Shown here: positions 6,397-13,363 of the stretch, piece by piece
Layout: each line of letters starts with the position of its first letter
How positions within the stretch are numbered: position 1 is the first letter of the stretch
Origin: Rhodopirellula sp.
GTDB taxonomy: Bacteria; Planctomycetota; Planctomycetia; Pirellulales; Pirellulaceae
DNA: 14,274 nt
Assembly (NCBI GenBank): GCA_003513555.1
Contig: DOPG01000063.1
Location: forward strand, 1-14,274
Direction: 5' to 3'
Translations under genes and position numbers: made by a program
Notes under the pieces: model-generated
Database searches by the model: none
What the model saw: the letters and a program-made list of their open reading frames with translations, nothing else
What the model was told of the DNA's origin: nothing

Positions 6397-7758
6397 ATGT
6401 CCAACCCTGTTGACCCCCAAAGACAAACCCCCACATCAAAGACGCCGATAACAGCTTCGGCTGATTCCGCGCGTCGTAGTTTTCTTAAAGCCGGCACCGT
6501 GGCGTCCGCTAGTGTCGTTGCAGGCCTGACAAACGCCCGTCCCGTACGTGGTGCTGAACCTCAGAATGCTTCGGAAGAACCAGTGCGGATCGGTTTGGTG
6601 GGCGCCGGTGGTCGCGGTTCCGGGGCGATCAATGATTCACTAACCATCAATGAGAATGTCACGCTATCTGCGATTGCAGACGTGGAAGAGCGGAAACTGG
6701 AAAGTGTTCGGAAAGGCACAGCAAAACGCCATGAAGGAAAAGTCGACGTGGCTGAGCACAAAATGCACAGTGGCATCGATGCCTATCGTCGAATCTTGGA
6801 TGATCCCGACATTGACGTCGTCTTGTTTGCAACGCCTCCAGGATTCCGTCCCCAATATGTTGCGGAAGCAGTCGACGCGGGCAAGCATGTATTCGCTGAG
6901 AAACCCACTTGCGTTGACCCGGCAGGATACAAGATCTGCTTGTCCGCTCATGAACAAGCCGAAAAGAATGGAACGGCGATTGTTACCGGCACTCAGTATC
7001 GTCGCCAAACTAATTACGTGGAAGCCATCAAGCAACTTCACGACGGAGTCATTGGTGACATCATCGCTGCCACCATGCGTTATTGCTCGAGTGGAATCTG
7101 GTTCCGCAATCGCCGTCCGGAAATGTCTGACACGCAGTATCAGATATTCAATTGGATGCACAACATTTGGTTGTCGGGTGACCAAATTGCGGAACAGGCA
7201 GTGCACAACATCGACACCATGAATTGGATCATGGGCGGGCCACCCGAATCTGCATACGGATCGGGGGGACGATTCACACGCCCGGAAGGCAGCGAGATGT
7301 GGGACAACGTCGAAGTCGATTACGTCTATCCCGGAAACCGCCTTGTATCGTTCATGTGCCGTCAAATCCCCGGCACTCAGGGTGACAACTCCAACACGAT
7401 CTACTGTACGGGCGGTCGCTGCACCATCCGCGGTGGCAACAGTGGTGCTTCCATCGTGGATCGTGATGGAAAAGAGATCTGGTCAATGAAAGGAGACATC
7501 GGTGCAGCCTACAAGCAGGAGCACAAAGACCTGATTGATTCGATTCGCAACGGCAAGCCGATTGTTGAACTGAAGGATACTGCTGATAGCTCAATGACCG
7601 CCGCACTTGGTCGTATGGCTGCTTATACCGGCAAGAATGTGACTTGGGATTTTGCCACCAACGAATCCAAACTTGACCTGTTCCCCAAGGACTTCGACAT
7701 CAACGGCTCACGTCCAGAACCTGAGTTTGCGATCCCTGGGAAGACCCCTTTGATCTAA
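6397..7758 (+). CDS. Tat-exported Gfo/Idh/MocA family oxidoreductase
   Basis: NAD(P)-dependent oxidoreductase of the glucose-fructose oxidoreductase/inositol dehydrogenase family, probably acting on a sugar or sugar-like compound. With the ATG at 6397 it has 453 residues. A twin-arginine signal (SARRSFLKAG, 24-33) is followed by an Ala/Val stretch to about 52, predicting export of the folded, cofactor-loaded protein. The Rossmann fold begins at 63 with VRIGLVGAGGRGSG. EKP at 168-170 is the conserved family motif carrying the catalytic Lys, and EQAVHNID (266-273) holds the usual His and Asp of the C-terminal domain. The frame is open back to a GTG at 6250, but those 49 residues would place the Tat motif too far from the N-terminus. 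The gene ends 18 bases before a strong terminator, so it is probably monocistronic. The exact substrate is unknown. Confidence 0.92.
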   Translation: MSNPVDPQRQTPTSKTPITASADSARRSFLKAGTVASASVVAGLTNARPVRGAEPQNASEEPVRIGLVGAGGRGSGAINDSLTINENVTLSAIADVEERKLESVRKGTAKRHEGKVDVAEHKMHSGIDAYRRILDDPDIDVVLFATPPGFRPQYVAEAVDAGKHVFAEKPTCVDPAGYKICLSAHEQAEKNGTAIVTGTQYRRQTNYVEAIKQLHDGVIGDIIAATMRYCSSGIWFRNRRPEMSDTQYQIFNWMHNIWLSGDQIAEQAVHNIDTMNWIMGGPPESAYGSGGRFTRPEGSEMWDNVEVDYVYPGNRLVSFMCRQIPGTQGDNSNTIYCTGGRCTIRGGNSGASIVDRDGKEIWSMKGDIGAAYKQEHKDLIDSIRNGKPIVELKDTADSSMTAALGRMAAYTGKNVTWDFATNESKLDLFPKDFDINGSRPEPEFAIPGKTPLI

Positions 7759-7776
7759 ATCAAACGCACACAACAC

Positions 7777-7818
7777 AAGCCACGGCATGGTACTTACACC
7801 ATGCCGTGGCTTTTTTTT
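7777..7818 (+). terminator. Strong intrinsic terminator after the oxidoreductase
   Basis: A perfect 14-bp stem (AGCCACGGCATGGT at 7778-7791 with its complement at 7798-7811) encloses a six-base loop and runs into eight T at 7811-7818. An extra A-T pair at the base extends the stem by one. It is the clearest terminator in the window. Confidence 0.95.
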
Positions 7819-8013
7819 GCGAAAGTGGTTTAGATGATGGCATCAAGCAGTCATTTCAAACTGTTGTTCTAATCTTTAGCCTCGGGCGCCCCGTTTATCT
7901 GTTCCTCTCACTTCTCGGAAGCAGCGTCCCAAGTCCACAGTTCCATGGCTTTGCGACTCTCAGCACAGCAGCCCACTCTTACTCGCACGGCCCTTGATGA
8001 AAATGGGTTGCTT

Positions 8014-8030
8014 AGCCGGTAGCACCGGCT
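8014..8030 (+). repeat. Short GC-rich hairpin, possible dispersed repeat or weak terminator
   Basis: AGCCGGT-AGC-ACCGGCT forms a perfect 7-bp stem with a three-base loop, followed by TTTAT. The T run is too short for a confident terminator. Its compact form resembles REP-type intergenic repeats, but only one copy is in the window. Confidence 0.4.
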
Positions 8031-8273
8031 TTATGGAACTATAGCGTCTACTTGTCCCAGCAATGTCCCAGCAGTTTTGGTTCTGTGCACTCACGAGCGT
8101 CAGAAGCTGCTGCGTGCAACTTCATGGGGAAAGTCACTCATTCTTTGCAAGCCCAGATCAGCCCAGGCTACCCATCCCCCCCGACTATGCCAAACGCAAT
8201 CTATCAGCGGGCATTTTGGTGAAAGTGCACGTCCCACACATTGGAAAACAGGGGCGGGCCCGGCACCTCATCA

Positions 8274-8292
8274 CCTGAGGTCGACCCTCAGG
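8274..8292 (+). repeat. 7-bp perfect hairpin followed by ATTTT
   Basis: CCTGAGG-TCGAC-CCTCAGG is a perfect stem with a five-base loop, followed by ATTTTAAGG. It could be a weak terminator or an operator. There is no gene directly upstream for it to terminate. Confidence 0.35.
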
Positions 8293-8634
8293 ATTTTAAG
8301 GATCCATCAAGTTCACCGATCCTCGCCTACTATGAGGGTATCCCGGCCGGATGACCTCAGCAGCAGGAAACCATCTCTGTGTTTGCACACCAAGCTGGCG
8401 ATTCCTCGATGCCTGCAATTTTCGCTGCTGTGTCTTACCTGCATATGTTCACATTACGTGTTCACCGAGCCATGGTCAAAACTGGTGTTCGGGACGTTAA
8501 ACTCGGGTAAATAGCGTTCCCAAGGTTGGTCAGAGTGAGTCACAAGGAGAATCTTTTCTGGCGACTCCTAATAAATTGGCTGCGTGCTCGTAGACGCTGC
8601 ATAACCGCATCTTTTCTCTACAGACAATAATCCG

Positions 8635-9147
8635 ATGACCGAATCAGGATCGACCTGGCCGGCTGAAGCCATCAATGCTCTTGTGGATCGCTACGAGAGG
8701 CCACTGCTGGCGTACGCGGGTCGCATGTTGGGGGGTGATTGGCAGGGAGCACAGGACGCGGTGCAGGAAACATTCCTGCGGTTGTGCCGCGAAGATCCAG
8801 CAAAAATTGAATCGCGCGTTGCGGCATGGCTTTTTTCTGTTTGCCGAACCCGAGTCATAGACATGCAGCGGACCAATCACTCAACCCCTTTCGACTCTTC
8901 CCAAGTCGCCTTAGCAGACCAGTCGCCCGACGTATCAGAATCGGTCATCAAAGCAGAGGACCGTGATCAGTTGTACGACTTGGTAGAGAAATTGACCCAA
9001 CGCCAACAAGAAGTACTTCGCCTCCGCCTTCAAGCGGGGCTCAGCTACCGCGAGATTGCTCAGGTGACTGGACTGACGATTGGGAATGTTGGCTTTCATC
9101 TCCATGCTGCCGTCCGAAACCTGCGCGACTCACTAGCCGTTAGCTGA
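8635..9147 (+). CDS. ECF-type RNA polymerase sigma factor
   Basis: Small (170-residue) sigma-70-family factor with regions 2 and 4 only. Region 2 spans about 20-80: RYERPLLAYAGRMLGG, then DAVQETFLRLCR for core binding and AAWLFSVCRTRVIDMQR for -10 recognition. An acidic linker (about 84-110) follows. Region 4 spans about 113-165: LTQRQQEVLRLRL, then the helix-turn-helix LSYREIAQVTGLTIGNVGFH. It would direct RNA polymerase to a dedicated promoter set, held inactive by an anti-sigma factor until a signal arrives. The vWA gene starts 62 bases downstream on the same strand and has an anti-sigma-like N-terminus plus one membrane helix, so it is the obvious partner. The ATG has no Shine-Dalgarno. 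Family assignment is secure; the regulon is unknown. Confidence 0.95.
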   Translation: MTESGSTWPAEAINALVDRYERPLLAYAGRMLGGDWQGAQDAVQETFLRLCREDPAKIESRVAAWLFSVCRTRVIDMQRTNHSTPFDSSQVALADQSPDVSESVIKAEDRDQLYDLVEKLTQRQQEVLRLRLQAGLSYREIAQVTGLTIGNVGFHLHAAVRNLRDSLAVS

Positions 9148-9209
9148 CTCCTTCCCACCAACCCTCGCCTCCCCACCCGAACACCATACCCGAAGACCAG
9201 AGATCGAAA

Positions 9210-11528
9210 ATGTCTGACTCAATCTGGGACGATCCAAACGTTACCGCATACATCCTCGGCGAGTTGTCAGAAGACGAAGCTATAGCGTTCGAGAAAAGAA
9301 TGCAGGAAAATCCGAGCTTGGCGGAGGTGGTCGCTGAGGCTCGCAGCGTGACCGATCAGTTGCAGATCATGTACACAGAGGATGCTGACAAAACACTCGA
9401 TCCCATCAGACGCGAAGCTATCACGGAACGGCATTCCGAGCACTCACCGGAAACCAAGCGTGGTACCGCATGGCGAATCCCGTTGATTTTACTGGCAACA
9501 GCCGCGGCATTGTTACTGCTGGTCGGCAGTCCTTACCTGTTCACACCAGACAGCACTGTCTCAAGCGAATCAGCATCTTCCCCTCGTTCGAATGCCCGAG
9601 ATTCAGGCGGCTTTTCAGGCAATGCGAACACAGCCATCGACACAGAGATCGCGTCGTTGATGTCCGGCGTAGAGCAAACGAATTCTCCGCAAGGGGATGT
9701 TCGTGACGATTCTGGTGTCGAGTTGAAGAGTGCTGGTGCAATGGCTGAGTCCTACATGGACAGTGAGATGGATGATGCCGACATGGATGATGCAATGGAT
9801 GAAGCCAGTATGGATGGTTTCGGGATGGGTGCGGCCGCACCTCGCAAAGCTGCATCGAAGAAGTCGGCCGGTCGCATTCCGAAAAACTCAGCCAGTCCAC
9901 GCAAACCCAATGCGGCGTTCTCTGGGCAGCAGGGCGACACATTGCCACTGTCCGAAGCAGCGATCGCACCACCAGCCCCGATGTTTAAATTCCAAGAAAA
10001 ACGCTTACGTCGTGCACTTGCCGATAAAGCTGAAATGCCCGGAGAGCCCGATCGCCTGGTGCCCCCAGATCAATCGAGTGCCAACGATGTTTCAGGAAAT
10101 CGAGATCGATTCGAGAACCTGACCGAAAACGCATTTCAACGGGTTTCAGATGCTCCCCTAAGTACTTTCTCAGTCGACGTGGATACAGCAAGCTACAGCA
10201 AGGTCCGAGAGTACCTCCTAAAACAACGACGCCTTCCTCCGGTGGACGCTGTTCGCATCGAAGAATTAGTAAATTACTTCAATTATGAATACCTGCCTCC
10301 CAACGATGATGCAAAGCATCCATTCGCAGCGAAAGCTGAGATCATTGACTGCCCTTGGAATGACAACCACCGACTGGCTCGTATTGCCTTGAAGGGTAAG
10401 ACGATGCAACCCAAGAATCGTCCACTCAGTAATCTGGTATTCCTGCTCGACACCAGTGGTTCCATGAGCTCTCCCAACAAATTGCCACTGGTTAAGGCGG
10501 GCATGAACATGCTCCTGTCGCAACTCGGAGAAAACGATCGCGTCGCCATCGTTGTCTACGCTGGCTCGGCGGGCCTGGTACTCGATTCAACGCCAGCAAC
10601 CAAGACGCGTAAAATCGAGCACGCCCTCAACACTCTCGCGGCCGGTGGCAGTACAAACGGCGGGCAAGGAATACAGTTGGCTTATCAAACAGCCCGAGAC
10701 AACTTCATCGATGGTGGGGTGAATCGCGTCATTCTCTGTACTGATGGCGACTTCAATGTCGGCACCACCGGAACAGGCTCACTGGTCAGAATGGTTGAGA
10801 AAGAAGCCGCAGGACAAATATTCCTGTCGGTACTTGGATTCGGAATGGGCAATCACAACGACAGTATGCTGGAGCAGATCAGCGGGATTGGAAACGGCAA
10901 CTATGCATTCATTGACAGCCAAAAAGAAGCTCAAAAAGTCCTAGTGGACCAAGCCAGTGGAACACTCGTGACAATCGCCAAGGACGTCAAACTGCAAATC
11001 GAATTCAATCCCCGAATGGTTTCTGCTTACCGCCTGATCGGATATGAAAATCGCATCCTGGCTAAAGAGGATTTCAACAACGACAAAAAAGACGCCGGAG
11101 AAATCGGGGCTGGTCATGCTGTGACGGCACTTTACGAACTAATCCCTGCTGGCGTCCAAGGAACTTCTATTCCTCCCAAAGTTGACGAACTGAAGTATCA
11201 ATCAGCTAACAAACTGACGGATGCTGCAAATGGTGACGAATCGCTTACTCTCAAGCTTCGTTACAAGCAGCCCGATGGAAACACCAGTCAACTCGTTGAA
11301 TTCCCTGTCATTGATAACGAAACGACGTTTGAGGATGCTGACCATGACGCTCGATTCGCCGCGGCCGTGGCCAGCTTTGGAATGCAACTGCGTGAAAGTG
11401 AGTACTCCGGCAATTGGAACATGCAAAAGGTTATTGATGTCGCCAACGATGCAAAGGGCGAAGACATGTCCGGTTTACGAGCCGAGTTTGTCGAGATGGC
11501 AACAGCGGCAAAACTGTTGAAGCAGTAA
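9210..11528 (+). CDS. Membrane-anchored von Willebrand A (YfbK-type) protein with anti-sigma-like N-terminus
   Basis: A 772-residue protein. Residues 1-55 (TAYILGELSEDEAIAFEKRM...) resemble the N-terminus of anti-sigma factors, without the zinc-binding HxxxCxxC. One membrane helix lies at about 89-111, placing 1-88 in the cytoplasm and the rest outside. Residues 112-300 are low-complexity, including a Met/Asp-rich stretch (179-204). A YfbK-type N-terminal region covers about 305-395 (STFSVDVDTASYSKVREYL). The vWA domain spans about 408-585 with a complete MIDAS: D414-T-S-G-S418, T482 and D512. The C-terminal domain (about 590-772) matches the end of YfbK-like proteins. vWA domains bind partners through a metal ion. 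Position after the sigma factor suggests an anti-sigma/sensor role, which is inference. Only AGAG precedes the ATG. No terminator was recognised after it. Confidence 0.9.
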   Translation: MSDSIWDDPNVTAYILGELSEDEAIAFEKRMQENPSLAEVVAEARSVTDQLQIMYTEDADKTLDPIRREAITERHSEHSPETKRGTAWRIPLILLATAAALLLLVGSPYLFTPDSTVSSESASSPRSNARDSGGFSGNANTAIDTEIASLMSGVEQTNSPQGDVRDDSGVELKSAGAMAESYMDSEMDDADMDDAMDEASMDGFGMGAAAPRKAASKKSAGRIPKNSASPRKPNAAFSGQQGDTLPLSEAAIAPPAPMFKFQEKRLRRALADKAEMPGEPDRLVPPDQSSANDVSGNRDRFENLTENAFQRVSDAPLSTFSVDVDTASYSKVREYLLKQRRLPPVDAVRIEELVNYFNYEYLPPNDDAKHPFAAKAEIIDCPWNDNHRLARIALKGKTMQPKNRPLSNLVFLLDTSGSMSSPNKLPLVKAGMNMLLSQLGENDRVAIVVYAGSAGLVLDSTPATKTRKIEHALNTLAAGGSTNGGQGIQLAYQTARDNFIDGGVNRVILCTDGDFNVGTTGTGSLVRMVEKEAAGQIFLSVLGFGMGNHNDSMLEQISGIGNGNYAFIDSQKEAQKVLVDQASGTLVTIAKDVKLQIEFNPRMVSAYRLIGYENRILAKEDFNNDKKDAGEIGAGHAVTALYELIPAGVQGTSIPPKVDELKYQSANKLTDAANGDESLTLKLRYKQPDGNTSQLVEFPVIDNETTFEDADHDARFAAAVASFGMQLRESEYSGNWNMQKVIDVANDAKGEDMSGLRAEFVEMATAAKLLKQ

Positions 11529-11965
11529 CCGCGCAAAGGCCACCTTGGCAATGGATCCCCAACCACTACGTTTTCCTGATCGGCAACGCACAGCGTCTAC
11601 ACGCCTTTGTGAGTGCACGGGTTTCAAGCGTTACTCTTCCGGATCTGCTACTCAACAAAAATTCGAATTACCTGATCAGCTGCGGGCCTTTCAATTCCTG
11701 AATTTCAAGCGGCGTCCCTCGTGTTGTCTTTGTCTCAAATCTGCACATGACTTTGATGAGGACGCAAGCTCCATCGTGATGCGATGACCTATTCAGGCAA
11801 CGAAAGTGACTTCGCGTCACCTCGTATCGGGTGCCCATTTTCCCAGCAAGTTCGCAACGAACGCGTCGAACTTGGAAATCTATTCCTTGAGACGCGAAAC
11901 GCAATTGCGGTGTACTGTTTTTACATGTAGCAAACGATCACGTTCGCTTCACCATACCACTGGAA
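11529..11965. other. Convergent intergenic region after the vWA gene
   Basis: No convincing gene is visible in these 437 bases; the open frames on both strands encode no recognisable domain. Small symmetrical elements include GTGAC-TTCGC-GTCAC at 11806-11820, the 10-bp palindrome CGCAATTGCG at 11900-11909, TACATGTA at 11922-11929 and a hairpin at 11929-11948. The region should hold the 3' ends of two convergent transcripts. Confidence 0.5.
11929..11948 (-). terminator. Possible hairpin terminator of the small secreted-protein gene
   Basis: On the minus strand AGCGAACG-TGAT-CGTTTGCT forms an 8-bp stem including one G-U pair, 17 bases beyond the stop codon. No T run follows, so it is at best a weak or Rho-assisted terminator or a 3'-end stabiliser. 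On the plus strand the same bases give an A-C mismatch, which fits a minus-strand RNA. Confidence 0.35.
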
Positions 11966-12361
11966 TTAGGGCAAGGGGCTACCCGCTGTTGGCGCTGAGG
12001 GTCGCGTGGACGCGAAATTTCTAACCGTGGGGAGCACAACTCGTCTTTTGGCTGCCTCATATTTGAGGGCACGCTCAAAAAAGGGGAATGGGTACTGGGC
12101 GTTTCTCCGCAGTGCATACCGCTCAACAGCAACCACCAACCTTCGATCCAGCTTGCCGGCCTTTGTCAAAGCCACAACATACTTGACATAGGCACGCTGA
12201 TCATCGCGGGTCGCCTTCAATCGATTGAGCAACTGCTCTTCCAAAGTGGCTGAAGTGGATCGACTCGAGGACAGCACCCTTGGTGACGTGATTTGGCCAA
12301 CCACAACCGATGTTGTGGTCAAGGCGAGTACAAGCACTGCGAATCTGAGTGTTTTTCTCAT
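11966..12361 (-). CDS. Small secreted protein of unknown function
   Basis: The ATG at 12361 gives 131 residues. Residues 1-22 are a signal peptide (MRKTLRFAVLVLALTTTSVV, cleavage near VVG-Q). A Ser/Thr-rich linker (about 24-40) is followed by a helical, basic segment at 40-110 (EEQLLNRLKATRDDQRAYVK, then ALTKAGKLDRRLVVAVERYA). It ends in a Pro/Ser-rich tail. There are no cysteines and no recognised domain. The frame runs 20 residues further up, to 12421, but that places Cys and Arg runs before the signal peptide. GAGG five bases before the chosen ATG supports 12361. It is divergent from the lipoprotein gene at 12722. The basic helical body may contact nucleic acid, cell wall or anionic polymer, which is speculation. 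Confidence 0.75.
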   Translation of the reverse strand: MRKTLRFAVLVLALTTTSVVVGQITSPRVLSSSRSTSATLEEQLLNRLKATRDDQRAYVKYVVALTKAGKLDRRLVVAVERYALRRNAQYPFPFFERALKYEAAKRRVVLPTVRNFASTRPSAPTAGSPLP

Positions 12362-12721
12362 GGTAACCTCACGACGTCTCCGTTTACTTCCAATTCCACA
12401 TCCGGGACATGCGGACCGCACACGTGCCCTAGGTCAAAACCCAGCTGCAAGTCCCCGACGCGGCGTCACTTTTGCTCTGTGAGAAGTAACATCTCGGCTC
12501 AATCCAACGCAAGACAGACACCCACATGTCAAGATAGGATGTTTACGCAGTCCGTGCAGTCGTCTTTTTGTTCTGTCTGCGTCGGTGGCACCGATTGTGT
12601 GTACAGAAGCAGGCTGTTGGTCGAAGACAGACAGGGGCGATCATCCAACTGACAGATCGCACGTCCAAGGAACGGAAACATCGGCCGCCGGGTGCGGCGC
12701 GTCGCTCGGAAGGAATTCGAC
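12362..12721. other. Divergent intergenic region between two small exported-protein genes
   Basis: The 360 bases must carry promoters for both flanking genes. GACAGACA/TGTCTGTC-type words recur (near 12510, 12575 and 12626), one inverted relative to the others, which may reflect a regulator site. No -35/-10 pair or RNA gene was recognised. Open frames here run into the flanking genes in the wrong frame and are not believable. Confidence 0.4.
12708..12714 (+). promoter_or_regulatory. Ribosome binding site fixing the lipoprotein start
   Basis: GGAAGGA ends seven bases before the ATG at 12722. It selects this start over an upstream in-frame ATG at 12692, which would put ten extra residues, including several Arg, ahead of the signal peptide. 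Confidence 0.7.
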
Positions 12722-13159
12722 ATGAATCGTCTACTTATGGTCGCAGCCCTCGGGGCTCTTTTGGTCGGATCAACCGGCTGCCTTCATCACAACCTACGCA
12801 AAACGACTGCCGGAGACTGCACTTCCTGTGCAAGCGGCAATTGTGCAAGCGGCAATTGCGAATCAGAGTCCGCGGGTGCCTGTGCAACGACTCTCGGACG
12901 CATGGGTGGTCTTTGCGGAGTGTGCGCTGGGCAAGGCTCCCGTACCGGTTGCATTCCGGGCCGCCTCGGATGGCAACAAGGTGGGATGGATTATAGCGCC
13001 CACCTGCAACCCGGCTGCATGGGACACCACGCTGGTGACGCAATGAACAGTCGTCCGTTCTACCCAGGTCCCGCATCGGCCCAAGTAGGCTACCCCTACT
13101 ACTCGCATCGTGGGCCGCGCGACTTCCTGGTCGACAACCCACCCACGATCGGCCGTTAG
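12722..13159 (+). CDS. Small Cys/Gly-rich putative lipoprotein
   Basis: A 145-residue protein. Residues 1-19 form a hydrophobic signal peptide and Cys20 sits in a lipobox-like context (LLVGSTGC), though Ser at -3 is not ideal. The mature part has nine further Cys (33, 36, 41, 46, 54, 65, 68, 77, 99), mostly in short Gly/Ser-spaced motifs (CTSCASGNCASGNC). It ends with GYPYYSHRGPRDFLVDNPP, a tail I associate with small planctomycete lipoproteins, though I cannot confirm that by search. It should be membrane-anchored outside the cytoplasm. The Cys could form disulfides or bind metal; there is no catalytic motif. A 15-bp tandem duplication creates the CASGN repeat. A clear Shine-Dalgarno sets the start, and a hairpin follows 67 bases after the stop. 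Confidence 0.8.
   Translation: MNRLLMVAALGALLVGSTGCLHHNLRKTTAGDCTSCASGNCASGNCESESAGACATTLGRMGGLCGVCAGQGSRTGCIPGRLGWQQGGMDYSAHLQPGCMGHHAGDAMNSRPFYPGPASAQVGYPYYSHRGPRDFLVDNPPTIGR
12827..12856 (+). repeat. Exact 15-bp tandem duplication inside the lipoprotein gene
   Basis: TGTGCAAGCGGCAAT occurs at 12827-12841 and again at 12842-12856 without mismatch, encoding CASGN twice in frame. It adds one Cys to the cluster and looks like a recent replication-slippage event. Confidence 0.92.
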
Positions 13160-13226
13160 AACAGGCAACCGCTTCTGTCCGGTGTCAACACGATCGGCAG
13201 CTTGCCTCGTTGCAAAGACTAATTAG

Positions 13227-13262
13227 ACAATGGCCATCGGGGGATCCCTCGTTGGTCATTGT
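13227..13262 (+). terminator. Candidate hairpin terminator after the lipoprotein gene
   Basis: ACAATGGCCA (13227-13236) pairs with TGGTCATTGT (13253-13262) over 10 bp including one G-U pair. The 16-base loop contains the palindrome GGGATCCC. Only TT and a C-interrupted T stretch follow, so termination may be weak. It sits between the lipoprotein gene and cysE, and the symmetry might instead be an operator for cysE. Confidence 0.5.
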
Positions 13263-13363
13263 TTCGTTCACGACAAATGGCGACTCAAGACCAGCAAGTG
13301 AACCTTCACTGCCTTGAACCTGTCCAGTGTTTCTAGAACTTCCCTCGAACGTCGAGCAGTGCA

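Larger units (their letters stand above)
7819..8634. other. 816-bp spacer without a convincing gene
   Basis: The longest open frame (8077-8514, plus) gives a Cys/His/Arg/Pro-rich translation with no domain, signal peptide or membrane segment, and I do not believe it. No coherent frame was found on the minus strand. The stretch holds two compact hairpins (8014-8030 and 8274-8292) and a 10-bp direct repeat TGTCCCAGCA at 8053-8062 and 8064-8073. AAGGAG at about 8542 is too far from the sigma factor start to serve it. The promoter of the sigma factor gene must lie at the right end. Confidence 0.5.

Noticed and set aside
8077..8514. 145-residue plus-strand open frame before the sigma factor gene
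   Set aside because: The composition (Cys, His, Arg, Pro) and lack of any motif look like translated spacer.
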